64,000 nt of DNA from AWTP1-13 sp963814055 (GCA_963814055.1 CAWFBJ010000013.1:124001-188000); one strand, 5' to 3'; shown: positions 50,432 through 59,175, counted from the first letter of the stretch. Translations and numbers: made by a program. Notes: generated by a model from the sequence alone, not told the origin.

Positions 50432-51640
50432 ATGGCGAAGGCAAAGTTTGAGCGGACGAAGCCGCACTGCAACGTAGGCACGATCGGTCACGTTGATCAT
50501 GGGAAGACGACGTTGACGGCTGCGTTGACGAAGGTTTCTGCGGACAAGGGCTGGACGCAGACGGCGATCTCCTATGACCAGGTTGCGAAGGCGTCCGAGA
50601 GCCAGGGCCGCCGCGACCCGACCAAGATCCTGACGATTGCGACGAGCCACGTGGAGTACTCCACCGACAAGCGCCACTACGCGCACGTGGACTGCCCTGG
50701 GCATGCCGACTACGTGAAGAACATGATCACGGGTGCCGCGCAGATGGACGGCGCGATCCTGGTTGTGTCGGCGGTGGACGGGCCGATGCCGCAGACGCGC
50801 GAGCACATCCTGTTGGCGCGCCAGGTGGGCGTTCCCTACATCGTGGTGTTCCTGAACAAGTGCGACGTGGTGGACGATCCGGAACTGCTGGACCTGGTCG
50901 AGATGGAGGTGCGCGAGCTGCTGGTGAAGTACCAGTTCCCGGGCGACGACGTTCCGGTCATCCGTGGTGCTGCGATCAAGGCGCTGAACGGCGAGAAGGG
51001 TCCTCTGGCGGACGAGGCGATCCTGAAGCTGTTCGACGCGCTGGACACCTACATCCCGCTGCCGGAGCGTCCCACCGACATGCCGTTCCTGATGCCGATC
51101 GAGGACGTGTTCTCGATCTCGGGCCGCGGCACGGTGGTGACGGGCCGCATCGAGCGGGGCAAGGTGAAGGTGGGCGAGGAAGTGGAGATCGTTGGCCTGC
51201 GCGACACGCAAAAGTGCGTGGTGACGGGCGTTGAGATGTTCCGCAAGCTTCTGGACGCTGGCGAGGCGGGCGACAACGTGGGCTGCCTGCTGCGCGGCAT
51301 CGACAAGGAAGCGGTGGAGCGGGGCCAGGTTCTGTGCAAGCCGGGCTCGATCAAGCCGCACAAGAAGTTCAAGGCCGAGGCCTACATCCTGACCAAGGAG
51401 GAGGGTGGGCGGCACACGCCGTTCTTCACCAACTACCGTCCCCAGTTCTACTTCCGGACCACGGACGTGACGGGTGTGGTGTCCCTGCCGGAGGGGACGG
51501 AGATGGTAATGCCAGGCGACAACATCGCGGTGACGATCGAGCTGATCACGCCGATTGCGATGGAGGAGAAGCTTCGCTTTGCGATCCGCGAAGGCGGCCG
51601 CACGGTGGGCGCCGGCGTCGTAACCAGCATCATCGAATAG
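50432..51640 (+). CDS. tuf: elongation factor Tu, copy 2 (atypical switch I)
   Basis: Same 402-residue protein as the copy at 33370, including the replaced switch I (SESQGRRDPTKILTI, 55-69). No nucleotide difference was seen over the gene, and the match continues ten bases past the stop (GAATGCGAGG) before breaking off; upstream it stops within a few bases of the ATG. Recent gene conversion is the simplest reading. Preceded by GACAGGAGAGCCGCC and followed by a terminator-like hairpin. Confidence 0.97.
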   Translation: MAKAKFERTKPHCNVGTIGHVDHGKTTLTAALTKVSADKGWTQTAISYDQVAKASESQGRRDPTKILTIATSHVEYSTDKRHYAHVDCPGHADYVKNMITGAAQMDGAILVVSAVDGPMPQTREHILLARQVGVPYIVVFLNKCDVVDDPELLDLVEMEVRELLVKYQFPGDDVPVIRGAAIKALNGEKGPLADEAILKLFDALDTYIPLPERPTDMPFLMPIEDVFSISGRGTVVTGRIERGKVKVGEEVEIVGLRDTQKCVVTGVEMFRKLLDAGEAGDNVGCLLRGIDKEAVERGQVLCKPGSIKPHKKFKAEAYILTKEEGGRHTPFFTNYRPQFYFRTTDVTGVVSLPEGTEMVMPGDNIAVTIELITPIAMEEKLRFAIREGGRTVGAGVVTSIIE

Positions 51641-51648
51641 GAATGCGA

Positions 51649-51680
51649 GGGCGCCCGGCAGGTCGGGCGCCCCAAACTTT
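51649..51680 (+). terminator. terminator between tuf copy 2 and rpsJ
   Basis: GGGCGCCCG, 6-nt loop, CGGGCGCCC followed by CCAAACTTTT. It starts eight bases after the stop; probably a partial terminator, since rpsJ lies only 59 bp from tuf and no separate promoter is obvious. Confidence 0.6.
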
Positions 51681-51699
51681 TCATGGCGGTTGAAGCAAG

Positions 51700-52008
51700 A
51701 TGCAGAGCCAGAAAATAAGAATACGCCTCAGGGCTTTCGATCACCGCGTGCTCGATGCGTCGACGCGCGAGATCGTCAACACCGCCAAGCGTACGGGTGC
51801 CGAGGTGCGTGGGCCGATCCCGCTCCCGACCCGTATCGAGCGCTTCACTGTCAACCGTTCGCCGCACATCGACAAGAAGAGCCGCGAGCAATTCGAGATG
51901 CGCACGCACAAGCGCCTGCTCGACATCGTCGATCCTACGCCGCAGACCGTAGACGCGCTGATGAAGCTCGATATCGCGGCCGGCGTCGACGTCGATATCA
52001 AGCTGTAA
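51700..52008 (+). CDS. rpsJ: 30S ribosomal protein S10
   Basis: 102 residues, normal length. IRIRLRAFDHRVLDASTREI and the signature VRGPIPLPTRIERFTVNRSP are intact, with HIDKKSREQFEMRTHKR. Besides its 30S role it is NusE, which joins antitermination complexes. Head of the S10 operon. Confidence 0.97.
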   Translation: MQSQKIRIRLRAFDHRVLDASTREIVNTAKRTGAEVRGPIPLPTRIERFTVNRSPHIDKKSREQFEMRTHKRLLDIVDPTPQTVDALMKLDIAAGVDVDIKL

Positions 52009-52027
52009 GAAGGAAGGAACGCGCAAC

Positions 52028-52756
52028 ATGCGCTCCGGATTGATTGCGCAGAAGGTGGGGATGACCCGCGTCTTCACGGAAGCCGGCGAGCACGTGCCGG
52101 TTACCGTGCTGAAGGTGGCGAACGTCCAGGTTCTCGCCCAGCGCACGGACGAGAAGAACGGCTATACTGCCCTTCAACTGGGCGCCGGCACCCGCAAGGC
52201 GAACAGCATTTCGCGCGCCGAGCGGCAGAATTTCGCCGTCGCCAAGGTGGAGCCCAAGCGCAGGGTCGCCGAGTTCCGGGTGAGCCCGGAAAACCTGATC
52301 GAAGTGGGCGCGGAAATCACCGCCGACCACTTCGTCAAGGGCCAGCATGTGGACGTCACCGGCACCAACCAGGGCAAGGGTTTCCAAGGCCCGATGAAGC
52401 GGTGGAATTTCCGCGGGCTGGGTGCCGCGCACGGCGTGTCCGTCGTGCACCGCAGTCACGGTTCGACCGGCCAGCGCCAGGACCCCGGCAAGGTGTTCAA
52501 GGGCAAGAAGATGGCCGGCCACATGGGCAACGTCCAGGTGACCACCCAGAACCTCGAGGTCGTTCAGACCGACAAGGACAGGGGGCTGATCCTGGTGCGC
52601 GGCGCAGTGCCCGGCAACAAGGGAAACTGGGTATTGGTGCGTGATGCCGTCAAGCGCGCTCTGCCTGACAATGCGCCCAAGCCAGGGTCGTTCCGCAAGG
52701 CGGGCGGGGCTGCTTCTGCCGAGCCGAATGCAACCAGCGCGGAGCAGGCGTCATGA
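52028..52756 (+). CDS. rplC: 50S ribosomal protein L3
   Basis: 242 residues, longer than E. coli L3 by a C-terminal Ala/Ser-rich tail. RSGLIAQKVGMTRVF begins the protein; the finger near the peptidyl-transferase centre holds TGTNQGKGFQGPMKRWNF, including the Gln that PrmB methylates in other bacteria. Overlaps rplD by ATGA. Confidence 0.96.
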   Translation: MRSGLIAQKVGMTRVFTEAGEHVPVTVLKVANVQVLAQRTDEKNGYTALQLGAGTRKANSISRAERQNFAVAKVEPKRRVAEFRVSPENLIEVGAEITADHFVKGQHVDVTGTNQGKGFQGPMKRWNFRGLGAAHGVSVVHRSHGSTGQRQDPGKVFKGKKMAGHMGNVQVTTQNLEVVQTDKDRGLILVRGAVPGNKGNWVLVRDAVKRALPDNAPKPGSFRKAGGAASAEPNATSAEQAS

Positions 52757-53373
52757 AGGCCGCGGTCAAGACTTTGGATGCCGGTAGCGCCGGCGAGCTC
52801 GAGTTGAACGATGCCATCTTCGGACTCGAGCCGCGCACCGACCTCATTCATCGCATGGTGCGCTACCAGCTTCTGAAGCGCATGGCGGGCACGCATCATG
52901 TGCAGGATCGGTCGGAAGTCACGACCACCGGCAAGAAAATGTATAAGCAGAAGGGCACCGGCGGCGCCCGGCATGGCGACAAAGGCGTGCCGCAGTTCCG
53001 CGGCGGCGGCAAGGCGTTCGGGCCCAAGCCGCGCAGCCACGCCATCGACTTGCCCAAGAAGGTACGCGCGCTCGCTTTGCGGCATGCGCTTTCGGCCAAG
53101 GCCAAGGCCGGCGAAATCGTCGTGCTGGACAAGGTGGAATCGACGGACGGCAAGACCAAGGGCTTGAGGGAACGCTTCGGCAAGCTCGAACTCACCAACG
53201 CGCTCATCATCGACGGGACGGAAATAGAGCCCGGTTTCGCGAGAGCGGCCCGCAACATCCCGAATATTGATGTGCTGCCGGTGCAGGGGATCAACGTCTA
53301 CGACATTCTGCGTCGCAAGCGCCTCGTGCTCACCAAGGCCGCCGTCGAAGCGCTGGAGGCGCGGTTCAAATGA
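52753..53373 (+). CDS. rplD: 50S ribosomal protein L4
   Basis: 206 residues. The exit-tunnel loop YKQKGTGGARHGDKGVPQFR is intact. Coupled to rplC and rplW through 4-base overlaps at both ends. In gammaproteobacteria L4 represses this operon; whether it does here is unknown. Confidence 0.96.
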   Translation: MKAAVKTLDAGSAGELELNDAIFGLEPRTDLIHRMVRYQLLKRMAGTHHVQDRSEVTTTGKKMYKQKGTGGARHGDKGVPQFRGGGKAFGPKPRSHAIDLPKKVRALALRHALSAKAKAGEIVVLDKVESTDGKTKGLRERFGKLELTNALIIDGTEIEPGFARAARNIPNIDVLPVQGINVYDILRRKRLVLTKAAVEALEARFK

Positions 53374-53666
53374 GCAAGAAAAGAGACGCGCACGACGTGA
53401 TCCGCGCGCCGGCCATTACGGAGAAGTCGACGCTGGTGTCCGAGCACAATCAGGTCGTGTTCAAGGTGGTGCGCGACGCCAGCAAGCCCGAGATCAAGGC
53501 GGCGGTCGAGAAGCTCTTCAACGTGAAAGTGAAAGCGGTCAATACCCAGGTGCGCAAAGGCAAGATGAAAGTTTTCAAGAACATCCGCGCCCGCCAATCC
53601 GACACCAAGCGCGCGATCGTGACCCTCGAAGAGGGCCACACCATCGACGTCACTACAGGGCTCTAG
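53370..53666 (+). CDS. rplW: 50S ribosomal protein L23
   Basis: 98 residues. IRAPAITEKSTLVSEHNQVV and KVKAVNTQVRKGKMKVF fit the family; it forms part of the exit-site docking platform for signal-recognition particle and trigger factor. Starts inside the rplD stop codon. Confidence 0.96.
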   Translation: MSKKRDAHDVIRAPAITEKSTLVSEHNQVVFKVVRDASKPEIKAAVEKLFNVKVKAVNTQVRKGKMKVFKNIRARQSDTKRAIVTLEEGHTIDVTTGL

Positions 53667-53679
53667 GAGAGACGCGGTC

Positions 53680-54501
53680 ATGGCCCTCAAGACATACCGT
53701 CCCATCACACCCGGGCTGCGCCAGCTGGTGCTGGTCGATCGCAGCAACCTGTGGAAGGGCGATCCGATCAAGATGCTGACCGACGGCAAGACCAAGTCGG
53801 GCGGGCGCAACAATCATGGTCGCATCACCACGCGGCACATCGGCGGCGGCCACAAGCAGGCCTACCGTCGGGTCGATTTTCGCCGCACCAAGCACGATGT
53901 TTCGGCCAAGGTCGAGCGGCTGGAATATGATCCCAACCGTACCGCCTTCATCGCGCTTCTGAAGTACCAGGACGGTACGCTCTCCTACATCCTGGCACCC
54001 CAGCGTCTCGCCGTTGGCGACAGCGTGGTCGCGGGCGTCAAGGCCGACGTGAAGCCTGGCAACGCCATGCAGCTGTCCTCCCTGCCGGTCGGCACCATCG
54101 TCCACAACATCGAGATCAAGGCCGGCGCTGGCGGCAAGATCGCGCGCTCGGCTGGCGCCTATGCGCAACTCGTCGGCCGCGACGCCGGCTGGGCCATTCT
54201 GCGCCTCAACTCCGGCGAAACGCGGCGCGTGCGCGCGGAGTGCATGGCCACCGTCGGCGCGGTGTCAAACCCTGATCATATGAACGAGTCGGTCGGCAAG
54301 GCTGGCCGTACACGTTGGAAGGGCACGCGTCCGACCGTGCGCTCGATCGCCATGAACCCGATCGATCATCCCAACGGCGGCCGCACCAAGGGTGGCAAGC
54401 ACTGGGCGACACCGTGGGGCAAGCCGACCAAGGGCGCCAAGACGCGCAAGAACAAGGCGACGGATAAATTCATCATCCGTTCCCGCAGCAAAGCGAAGTA
54501 G
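53680..54501 (+). CDS. rplB: 50S ribosomal protein L2 (variant C-terminal loop)
   Basis: 273 residues. The N-terminal and RNA-binding domains are normal (GGRNNHGRITTRHIGGGHK). In the C-terminal domain the usual RGVAMNPVDHPHGGGEGR is changed to RSIAMNPIDHPNGGRTKGGK (about residues 221-241), replacing PHGGGEGR near the peptidyl-transferase centre; H230 is kept. The DNA reads cleanly through, so this is not a frame artefact. Confidence 0.96.
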   Translation: MALKTYRPITPGLRQLVLVDRSNLWKGDPIKMLTDGKTKSGGRNNHGRITTRHIGGGHKQAYRRVDFRRTKHDVSAKVERLEYDPNRTAFIALLKYQDGTLSYILAPQRLAVGDSVVAGVKADVKPGNAMQLSSLPVGTIVHNIEIKAGAGGKIARSAGAYAQLVGRDAGWAILRLNSGETRRVRAECMATVGAVSNPDHMNESVGKAGRTRWKGTRPTVRSIAMNPIDHPNGGRTKGGKHWATPWGKPTKGAKTRKNKATDKFIIRSRSKAK

Positions 54502-54515
54502 AGGCTCGACAAGCG

Positions 54516-54806
54516 ATGTCACGTTCAGTCTGGAAGGGTCCATTCGTCGACGGCTACCTGCTCAAGAAGGCAGAGAAGGCGCGTGGCGCCGGCCGCAACG
54601 ACATCATCAAGATCTGGAGCCGGCGCTCGACCATCCTGCCGCAGTTCGTCGGGCTCACCTTCGGCGTCTACAACGGGCAGAAGTTCGTGCCGGTCAATGT
54701 CAATGAAGACATGATCGGTCACAAGTTCGGTGAGTTCGCGCCGACGCGGACGTTCCATTCCCATAGCGGCGACAAGAAAGCGGTCAGGTCGAAACCGGCA
54801 GCCTGA
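54516..54806 (+). CDS. rpsS: 30S ribosomal protein S19
   Basis: 96 residues. RSVWKGPFVDGYLLKKAEKA, KIWSRRSTILPQFVGLTFGV and GHKFGEFAPTRTFHSHSGDK are all typical. Lies in the 30S head beside S13. Confidence 0.96.
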   Translation: MSRSVWKGPFVDGYLLKKAEKARGAGRNDIIKIWSRRSTILPQFVGLTFGVYNGQKFVPVNVNEDMIGHKFGEFAPTRTFHSHSGDKKAVRSKPAA

Positions 54807-54843
54807 GGCAGGGCGCTGGGCGGCCAATTGAAGGCGAAGTGAC

Positions 54844-55287
54844 ATGGGCAAGGCGAAGCGGGAGCGGATCCTGAGCGAGACTGAGGCGCGAGCCGTGGTG
54901 AGAAACCTGAGGGTCTCGCCGCAGAAGCTCAACCTCGTCGCGCAGTTGATCCGCGGCAAGAAAGTGGACGTGGCGCTTGCCGATCTGGAGTTCTCCAGGA
55001 AGCGCATCGCCCAGGACGTGCGCAAGTGCGTGATGTCGGCCGTGGCCAACGCGGAGAACAACCACAGCCTCGACGTCAACGAGCTGGTCGTGACGCAAGC
55101 CCATGTGGGCAAGAATCTCGTCATGCGGCGTTTTCACGCCCGTGGCCGCGGCCGCATGAGCCCCATCGAGAAGCCCTTTGCTCAGCTGACCGTGGTCGTG
55201 AAAGAGGTTGCGCAAGAGGCGAAAGAAGTAGCTGCCACCGGCAAAAGTAAACGGGGCAAGCAGGCGAAAGCGAAGGAGACCGCGTAA
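54844..55287 (+). CDS. rplV: 50S ribosomal protein L22
   Basis: 147 residues, with a Lys/Ala-rich C-terminal extension of about 25 residues (VAQEAKEVAATGKSKRGKQA) beyond the common length. The core has RVSPQKLNLVAQLIRGKKVD and the tunnel hairpin RRFHARGRGRMSPIEKPFAQ. Shares its final base with the rpsC start. Confidence 0.95.
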   Translation: MGKAKRERILSETEARAVVRNLRVSPQKLNLVAQLIRGKKVDVALADLEFSRKRIAQDVRKCVMSAVANAENNHSLDVNELVVTQAHVGKNLVMRRFHARGRGRMSPIEKPFAQLTVVVKEVAQEAKEVAATGKSKRGKQAKAKETA

Positions 55288-56045
55288 TGGGTCACAAGGT
55301 CAATCCGGTCGGACTTCGCATCGGCATCAACCGGACGTGGGACAGCCGCTGGTTCGCGAGCCGCGGCGAGTACGCAAAGCTGCTGCACGAGGACATGCGC
55401 ATCCGCGATCATATCCTCAAGCAGCGCCGTGCAGGCGGCATCTCCAAGGTGGTGATCGAGCGCCCGCACAAGAAGTGCCGCGTGACGGTGCACACGGCGC
55501 GGCCAGGCGTGCTGATCGGCAAGAAGGGCGCCGACATCGAGAAACTCAGGAGTGAACTCGCCAAACTCACGGCGTCCGAGGTCCACCTCAACATTCTCGA
55601 GGTGCGCAAGCCGGAGATCGACGCCACGCTGGTGGCTGAGACCATCGCCCAGCAGCTGGAGCGCAGGGTCGCGTTCCGCCGCGCCATGAAGCGTTCGGTG
55701 CAGTCGGCGCTGCGGCTGGGTGCACTCGGCATCCGCATCAACTGTTCGGGACGGCTCGGCGGCGCGGAGATCGCGCGCATGGAGTGGTATCGCGAGGGCC
55801 GCGTGCCGCTGCACACCCTGCGTGCGGACATCGATTTCGGATACGGCCTCGCCAAGACGGCCTACGGCATTATCGGGGTCAAGGTCTGGATCTTCAAAGG
55901 CGAGATCATGGACCACGATCCGATGGCCGCCGAGAAGCGTGCCATCGAAGCCCAGGAAGGCGGCGGTGGCCGGCGTCGTGGCGGTGGTGGAGACCGTGAC
56001 AACTGGGGCGGCGGTGAGCGCGCCTCCGAAGCGGCGAAGGCTTGA
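55287..56045 (+). CDS. rpsC: 30S ribosomal protein S3
   Basis: 252 residues. KH domain GVLIGKKGADIEKLRSELA and the C-terminal block LGALGIRINCSGRLGGAEIA are normal. It ends in a Gly/Arg-rich tail (EGGGGRRRGGGGDRDNWGGG) that is longer than in E. coli. Helps form the mRNA entry tunnel. Confidence 0.96.
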   Translation: MGHKVNPVGLRIGINRTWDSRWFASRGEYAKLLHEDMRIRDHILKQRRAGGISKVVIERPHKKCRVTVHTARPGVLIGKKGADIEKLRSELAKLTASEVHLNILEVRKPEIDATLVAETIAQQLERRVAFRRAMKRSVQSALRLGALGIRINCSGRLGGAEIARMEWYREGRVPLHTLRADIDFGYGLAKTAYGIIGVKVWIFKGEIMDHDPMAAEKRAIEAQEGGGGRRRGGGGDRDNWGGGERASEAAKA

Positions 56046-56057
56046 AGGTAACGGAAC

Positions 56058-56468
56058 ATGCTACAGCCCTCACGCACCAAATTCCGCAAGGCCTTCAAGG
56101 GCCGCATCCATGGCAAGGCCAAGGGTGGCACGGAACTCAACTTCGGCTCGTTCGGCCTCAAGGCCGTGGAGCCGGATCGGCTGACCGCACGGCAGATCGA
56201 AGCTGCGCGGCGCGCCATATCGCGCGGGATGAAGCGTGCGGGCCGGGTGTGGATCCGCATCTTCCCGGACGTGCCGGTGACGAAGAAGCCGGCCGAGGTG
56301 CGCATGGGGTCAGGCAAGGGTGCCCCCGAACTGTGGGTGGCGCGCGTGAAGCCGGGTCGGATCATGTTCGAGCTGGATGGTGTCACGGAGGCGACGGCGC
56401 GCGAAGCCCTTACGCTCGGCGCCGCCAAGCTCCCGATCAAGACGCGCATCGTGAAGCGGCAAGCTTAG
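56058..56468 (+). CDS. rplP: 50S ribosomal protein L16
   Basis: 136 residues. SRTKFRKAFKGRIHGKAKGG, RAISRGMKRAGRVWIRIFPD and RMGSGKGAPELWVARVKPGR match the family. Sits near the A-site tRNA elbow. Followed by rpmC 13 bp on. Confidence 0.96.
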   Translation: MLQPSRTKFRKAFKGRIHGKAKGGTELNFGSFGLKAVEPDRLTARQIEAARRAISRGMKRAGRVWIRIFPDVPVTKKPAEVRMGSGKGAPELWVARVKPGRIMFELDGVTEATAREALTLGAAKLPIKTRIVKRQA

Positions 56469-56481
56469 GGCAGGTGACGGT

Positions 56482-56691
56482 ATGAAGGCGGAAGAGTTTA
56501 GGTCCTTGACCCCCGATCAGCTGGACGAGCAAGTCTCGCGGCTGAAGAAGGAGCAGTTCAACCTGCGCTTTCAGCGGGCCACGGGACAGCTGGAGAATAC
56601 GTCGCGGGTGCGCATCGTGCGCCGCGACATCGCCCGCATCAAGACGTTGCAGGCGCAACGGCGCAGCGGCGCGGCTAAAGAGAAGGCTTGA
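56482..56691 (+). CDS. rpmC: 50S ribosomal protein L29
   Basis: 69 residues, two helices. EFRSLTPDQLDEQVSRLKKE and the signature LENTSRVRIVRRDIARIKT are intact. Lies at the tunnel exit next to L23. Confidence 0.95.
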   Translation: MKAEEFRSLTPDQLDEQVSRLKKEQFNLRFQRATGQLENTSRVRIVRRDIARIKTLQAQRRSGAAKEKA

Positions 56692-56700
56692 GGTTAGAAC

Positions 56701-56940
56701 ATGCCAAAGCGCGTTTTGCAGGGCGTCGTGGTGTCCGACAAGAATACCAAGACCGTGGTTGTGCAGGTGGAGCGGCGTTACACGCACCCGCTGTTGAAAA
56801 AGACCGTGCGCCGGACGAAGAAATTTCACGCCCACGATGAGAACGACACCTTCAAGGTGGGCGACATTGTCAGGATCGAGGAGAGCAAACCCATCTCCAA
56901 GAATAAGCGGTGGGTGGTGCTGAAAGACGCCAAGGCGTGA
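56701..56940 (+). CDS. rpsQ: 30S ribosomal protein S17
   Basis: 79 residues, OB fold. GVVVSDKNTKTVVVQVERRY and the signature GDIVRIEESKPISKNKRWVV are present. Starts 9 bp after rpmC. Confidence 0.96.
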   Translation: MPKRVLQGVVVSDKNTKTVVVQVERRYTHPLLKKTVRRTKKFHAHDENDTFKVGDIVRIEESKPISKNKRWVVLKDAKA

Positions 56941-57010
56941 ACTGCCGCCCTCTCCAAGCGGGGGGCCTTGGAAGCATGAGCAAGTTGACTGCAGGACGAG
57001 GAACTGGCCG

Positions 57011-57379
57011 ATGATACAGATGCAGACCAACCTCGACGTCGCCGACAACTCCGGCGCGCGGCGCCTGCAGTGCATCAAGGTGCTGGGTGGGTCGAAGCGC
57101 AGGTACGCCACGGTCGGCGACACCATTGTCGTGTCGATCAAAGAGGCTATTCCGCGCGGCCGGGTGAAAAAGGGCGAGGTGATGAAGGCTGTCGTCGTGC
57201 GCACCGCCAAGGGGGTGCGTCGTCCCGACGGCTCTTTGATCCGCTTCGACCGCAACGCGGCGGTCTTGATCAACGCCCAGGGCGAGCCGATCGGCACGCG
57301 CATCTTCGGGCCGGTAACCCGCGAACTGAGAGCTCGCAACCACATGAAGATCGTCAGCCTGGCCCCGGAGGTCCTGTAA
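57011..57379 (+). CDS. rplN: 50S ribosomal protein L14
   Basis: 122 residues, exact family length. MIQMQTNLDVADNSGARRLQ and AVLINAQGEPIGTRIFGPVT are standard. First gene of the spc segment; its stop overlaps the rplX start by one base. Confidence 0.97.
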   Translation: MIQMQTNLDVADNSGARRLQCIKVLGGSKRRYATVGDTIVVSIKEAIPRGRVKKGEVMKAVVVRTAKGVRRPDGSLIRFDRNAAVLINAQGEPIGTRIFGPVTRELRARNHMKIVSLAPEVL

Positions 57380-57699
57380 TGGAAAGGATCAGAAAGGGCG
57401 ATCGCGTGATCGTCTTGAGCGGCCGCGACAAAGGCAAGAAAGGTGAGGTCTTTCGGGTCATGCCCAAGGACGACAAAGCGCTCGTGCGCGGTGTCAATAC
57501 CGTGCGCCGGCACCAGCGCCAGACTGCGCAGCAGGAGGGTGGGATCATCACCAAAGAAGCGCCGATCCATCTCTCCAACCTTGCGCTGGAAGATCCCAAG
57601 GATGGCAAGCCGACGCGTGTCGGTTTCAAGGTTCTCGACAACGGACGCAAGGTGCGTGTTGCCAAGCGGTCCGGCGAGCAGATTCCGGAGAATAGATAG
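57379..57699 (+). CDS. rplX: 50S ribosomal protein L24
   Basis: 106 residues. KOW motif KGDRVIVLSGRDKGKKGEVF, then NTVRRHQRQTAQQEGGIITK. Initiates 50S assembly. ATG 57379 is fixed by the overlap with rplN. Confidence 0.96.
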   Translation: MERIRKGDRVIVLSGRDKGKKGEVFRVMPKDDKALVRGVNTVRRHQRQTAQQEGGIITKEAPIHLSNLALEDPKDGKPTRVGFKVLDNGRKVRVAKRSGEQIPENR

Positions 57700-57701
57700 C
57701 C

Positions 57702-58443
57702 ATGTCTGCAGACGACAAGCCGGCGAAACCCTCCAAGCCGGACAAAGCGGCGGCTGACAAGCCGGCCAAGTCCGCCAAGCCTGGTGGACAGGACAAGGCC
57801 GCCAAAGGTGCGGCCGGCAAAGGCAAGGGCCGCGACGGCAAAGGCGGCGCGAAGGGCGAAAAAGCGTCTGCGCCTGCAGCGCCCCGGCCGAAGGATTACC
57901 GGCCGCGCATGAAGGCCCTCTATGAGAAGGTCGTGCGCGAAGCGATGAAGAAGGAGTTCAGCTACGAGAACCTGATGCAGATTCCGCGCATCGAGAAGAT
58001 CGTGCTGAACATGGGCGTGGGCGAGGCGGTAAACGATCGCAAGAAGGTCGAACTCGGCTGCCAAGGACCTGAGCATGATCGCCGGTCAGCGCGCCGTGAT
58101 TACGCGCGCCCGCAAGTCGATTGCCACCTACAAGGTGCGCGATGACATGCCGATCGGCGCCAAGGTGACCCTGCGCGGCGACCGTATGTATGAATTTGTC
58201 GATCGCCTGGTCACGATTGCCCTTCCGCGCGTGAAGGATTTCCGTGGGCTGAACCCCAAGAGCTTCGATGGCCGCGGCAACTTCGCGATGGGATTGAGGG
58301 AGCACATCGTGTTTCCGGAGATCGACTACGACCAGGTCGACGAGGTCTGGGGCATGGATGTGATCGTGTGCACCACGGCCAAATCCGACGACGAGGCACG
58401 CGCGCTGCTGCGCGGATTCAATTTTCCGTTTCGCCAAGCCTAA
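57702..58443 (+). CDS. rplE: 50S ribosomal protein L5 with N-terminal extension (one frameshift)
   Basis: About 246 residues after repair, against roughly 180 in most bacteria. The first 65 or so residues are Lys/Ala/Pro/Gly-rich (KPAKPSKPDKAAADKPAKS and similar), after which normal L5 begins: RMKALYEKVVREAMKKEFSY, IPRIEKIVLNMGVGEAVND. An extra C near 58053 breaks the frame; removing it gives KKVESAAKDLSMIAGQRAVI. The end LLRGFNFPFRQA is typical. No ribosome site precedes the internal ATG at 57909, so the extension is probably translated. Confidence 0.93.
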
Positions 58444-58464
58444 GCGTGGCGCCTGGAGGACTGC

Positions 58465-58770
58465 ATGGCTAAGAAGAGCTCGGTCAACAAGAACAACCAC
58501 CGCAGGAAGCTGGTGGCGCAGTACGCGGCCAAGCGCAAGAAGCTCAAGGGCATCGCCAGCGACCTGACGAAGCCTAGCGAAGAGCGGTTTGCTGCGCGTC
58601 TCAAGCTTGCCCAGTTGCCGCGCAACTCGGCCCCCTCCCGCATCCGCAACCGGTGCGAGTTGACGGGGCGTGCGCGCGGTTACTACCGCAAGCTGAAGCT
58701 GTGCCGGAACATGCTGCGCGAGTTGGCGAGCCAGGGCATGATCCCAGGCATGACCAAGTCGAGCTGGTAA
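58465..58770 (+). CDS. rpsN: 30S ribosomal protein S14
   Basis: 101 residues, the long zinc-free form. KKSSVNKNNHRRKLVAQYAA and the signature SAPSRIRNRCELTGRARGYY are present; no CxxC pairs. Starts 21 bp after rplE. Confidence 0.96.
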   Translation: MAKKSSVNKNNHRRKLVAQYAAKRKKLKGIASDLTKPSEERFAARLKLAQLPRNSAPSRIRNRCELTGRARGYYRKLKLCRNMLRELASQGMIPGMTKSSW

Positions 58771-58782
58771 GGAGACGAGCCT

Positions 58783-59175
58783 ATGAACGACCCGCTCGGT
58801 GATTTGCTGACCCGCATCCGTAACGCTCAGATGCGCCGGCGCCCGAAGGTGACGTCGCCCGCATCCAACCTGCGCGTGCGCGTGCTTGAGGTGTTGGCGT
58901 CGGAGGGCTACATTCGCGGCTACACGCGTGTCGAGCACAAGGGCGGCTTGGCCGAGCTCGAGATCGAGCTGAAGTATTCCAACGGCCAGCCGGCTATCCG
59001 TGAGATCAAGCGCGTATCCAAGCCTGGAAGGCGCGTTTATTCGGCGGTGCGCGATCTGACAACGGTCGCCAACGGTTTGGGCGTCGCCATCCTCTCGACG
59101 CCCAAGGGCGTCATGTCGGATTCGCGCGCGCGCGAAGAGAACGTGGGCGGCGAGATCCTGTGCAACGTATTCTAA
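58783..59175 (+). CDS. rpsH: 30S ribosomal protein S8
   Basis: 130 residues. NDPLGDLLTRIRNAQMRRRP at the start and the signature GLGVAILSTPKGVMSDSRAR with EENVGGEILCNVF at the end. In E. coli S8 represses the spc operon; no leader homology was examined here. Confidence 0.96.
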   Translation: MNDPLGDLLTRIRNAQMRRRPKVTSPASNLRVRVLEVLASEGYIRGYTRVEHKGGLAELEIELKYSNGQPAIREIKRVSKPGRRVYSAVRDLTTVANGLGVAILSTPKGVMSDSRAREENVGGEILCNVF

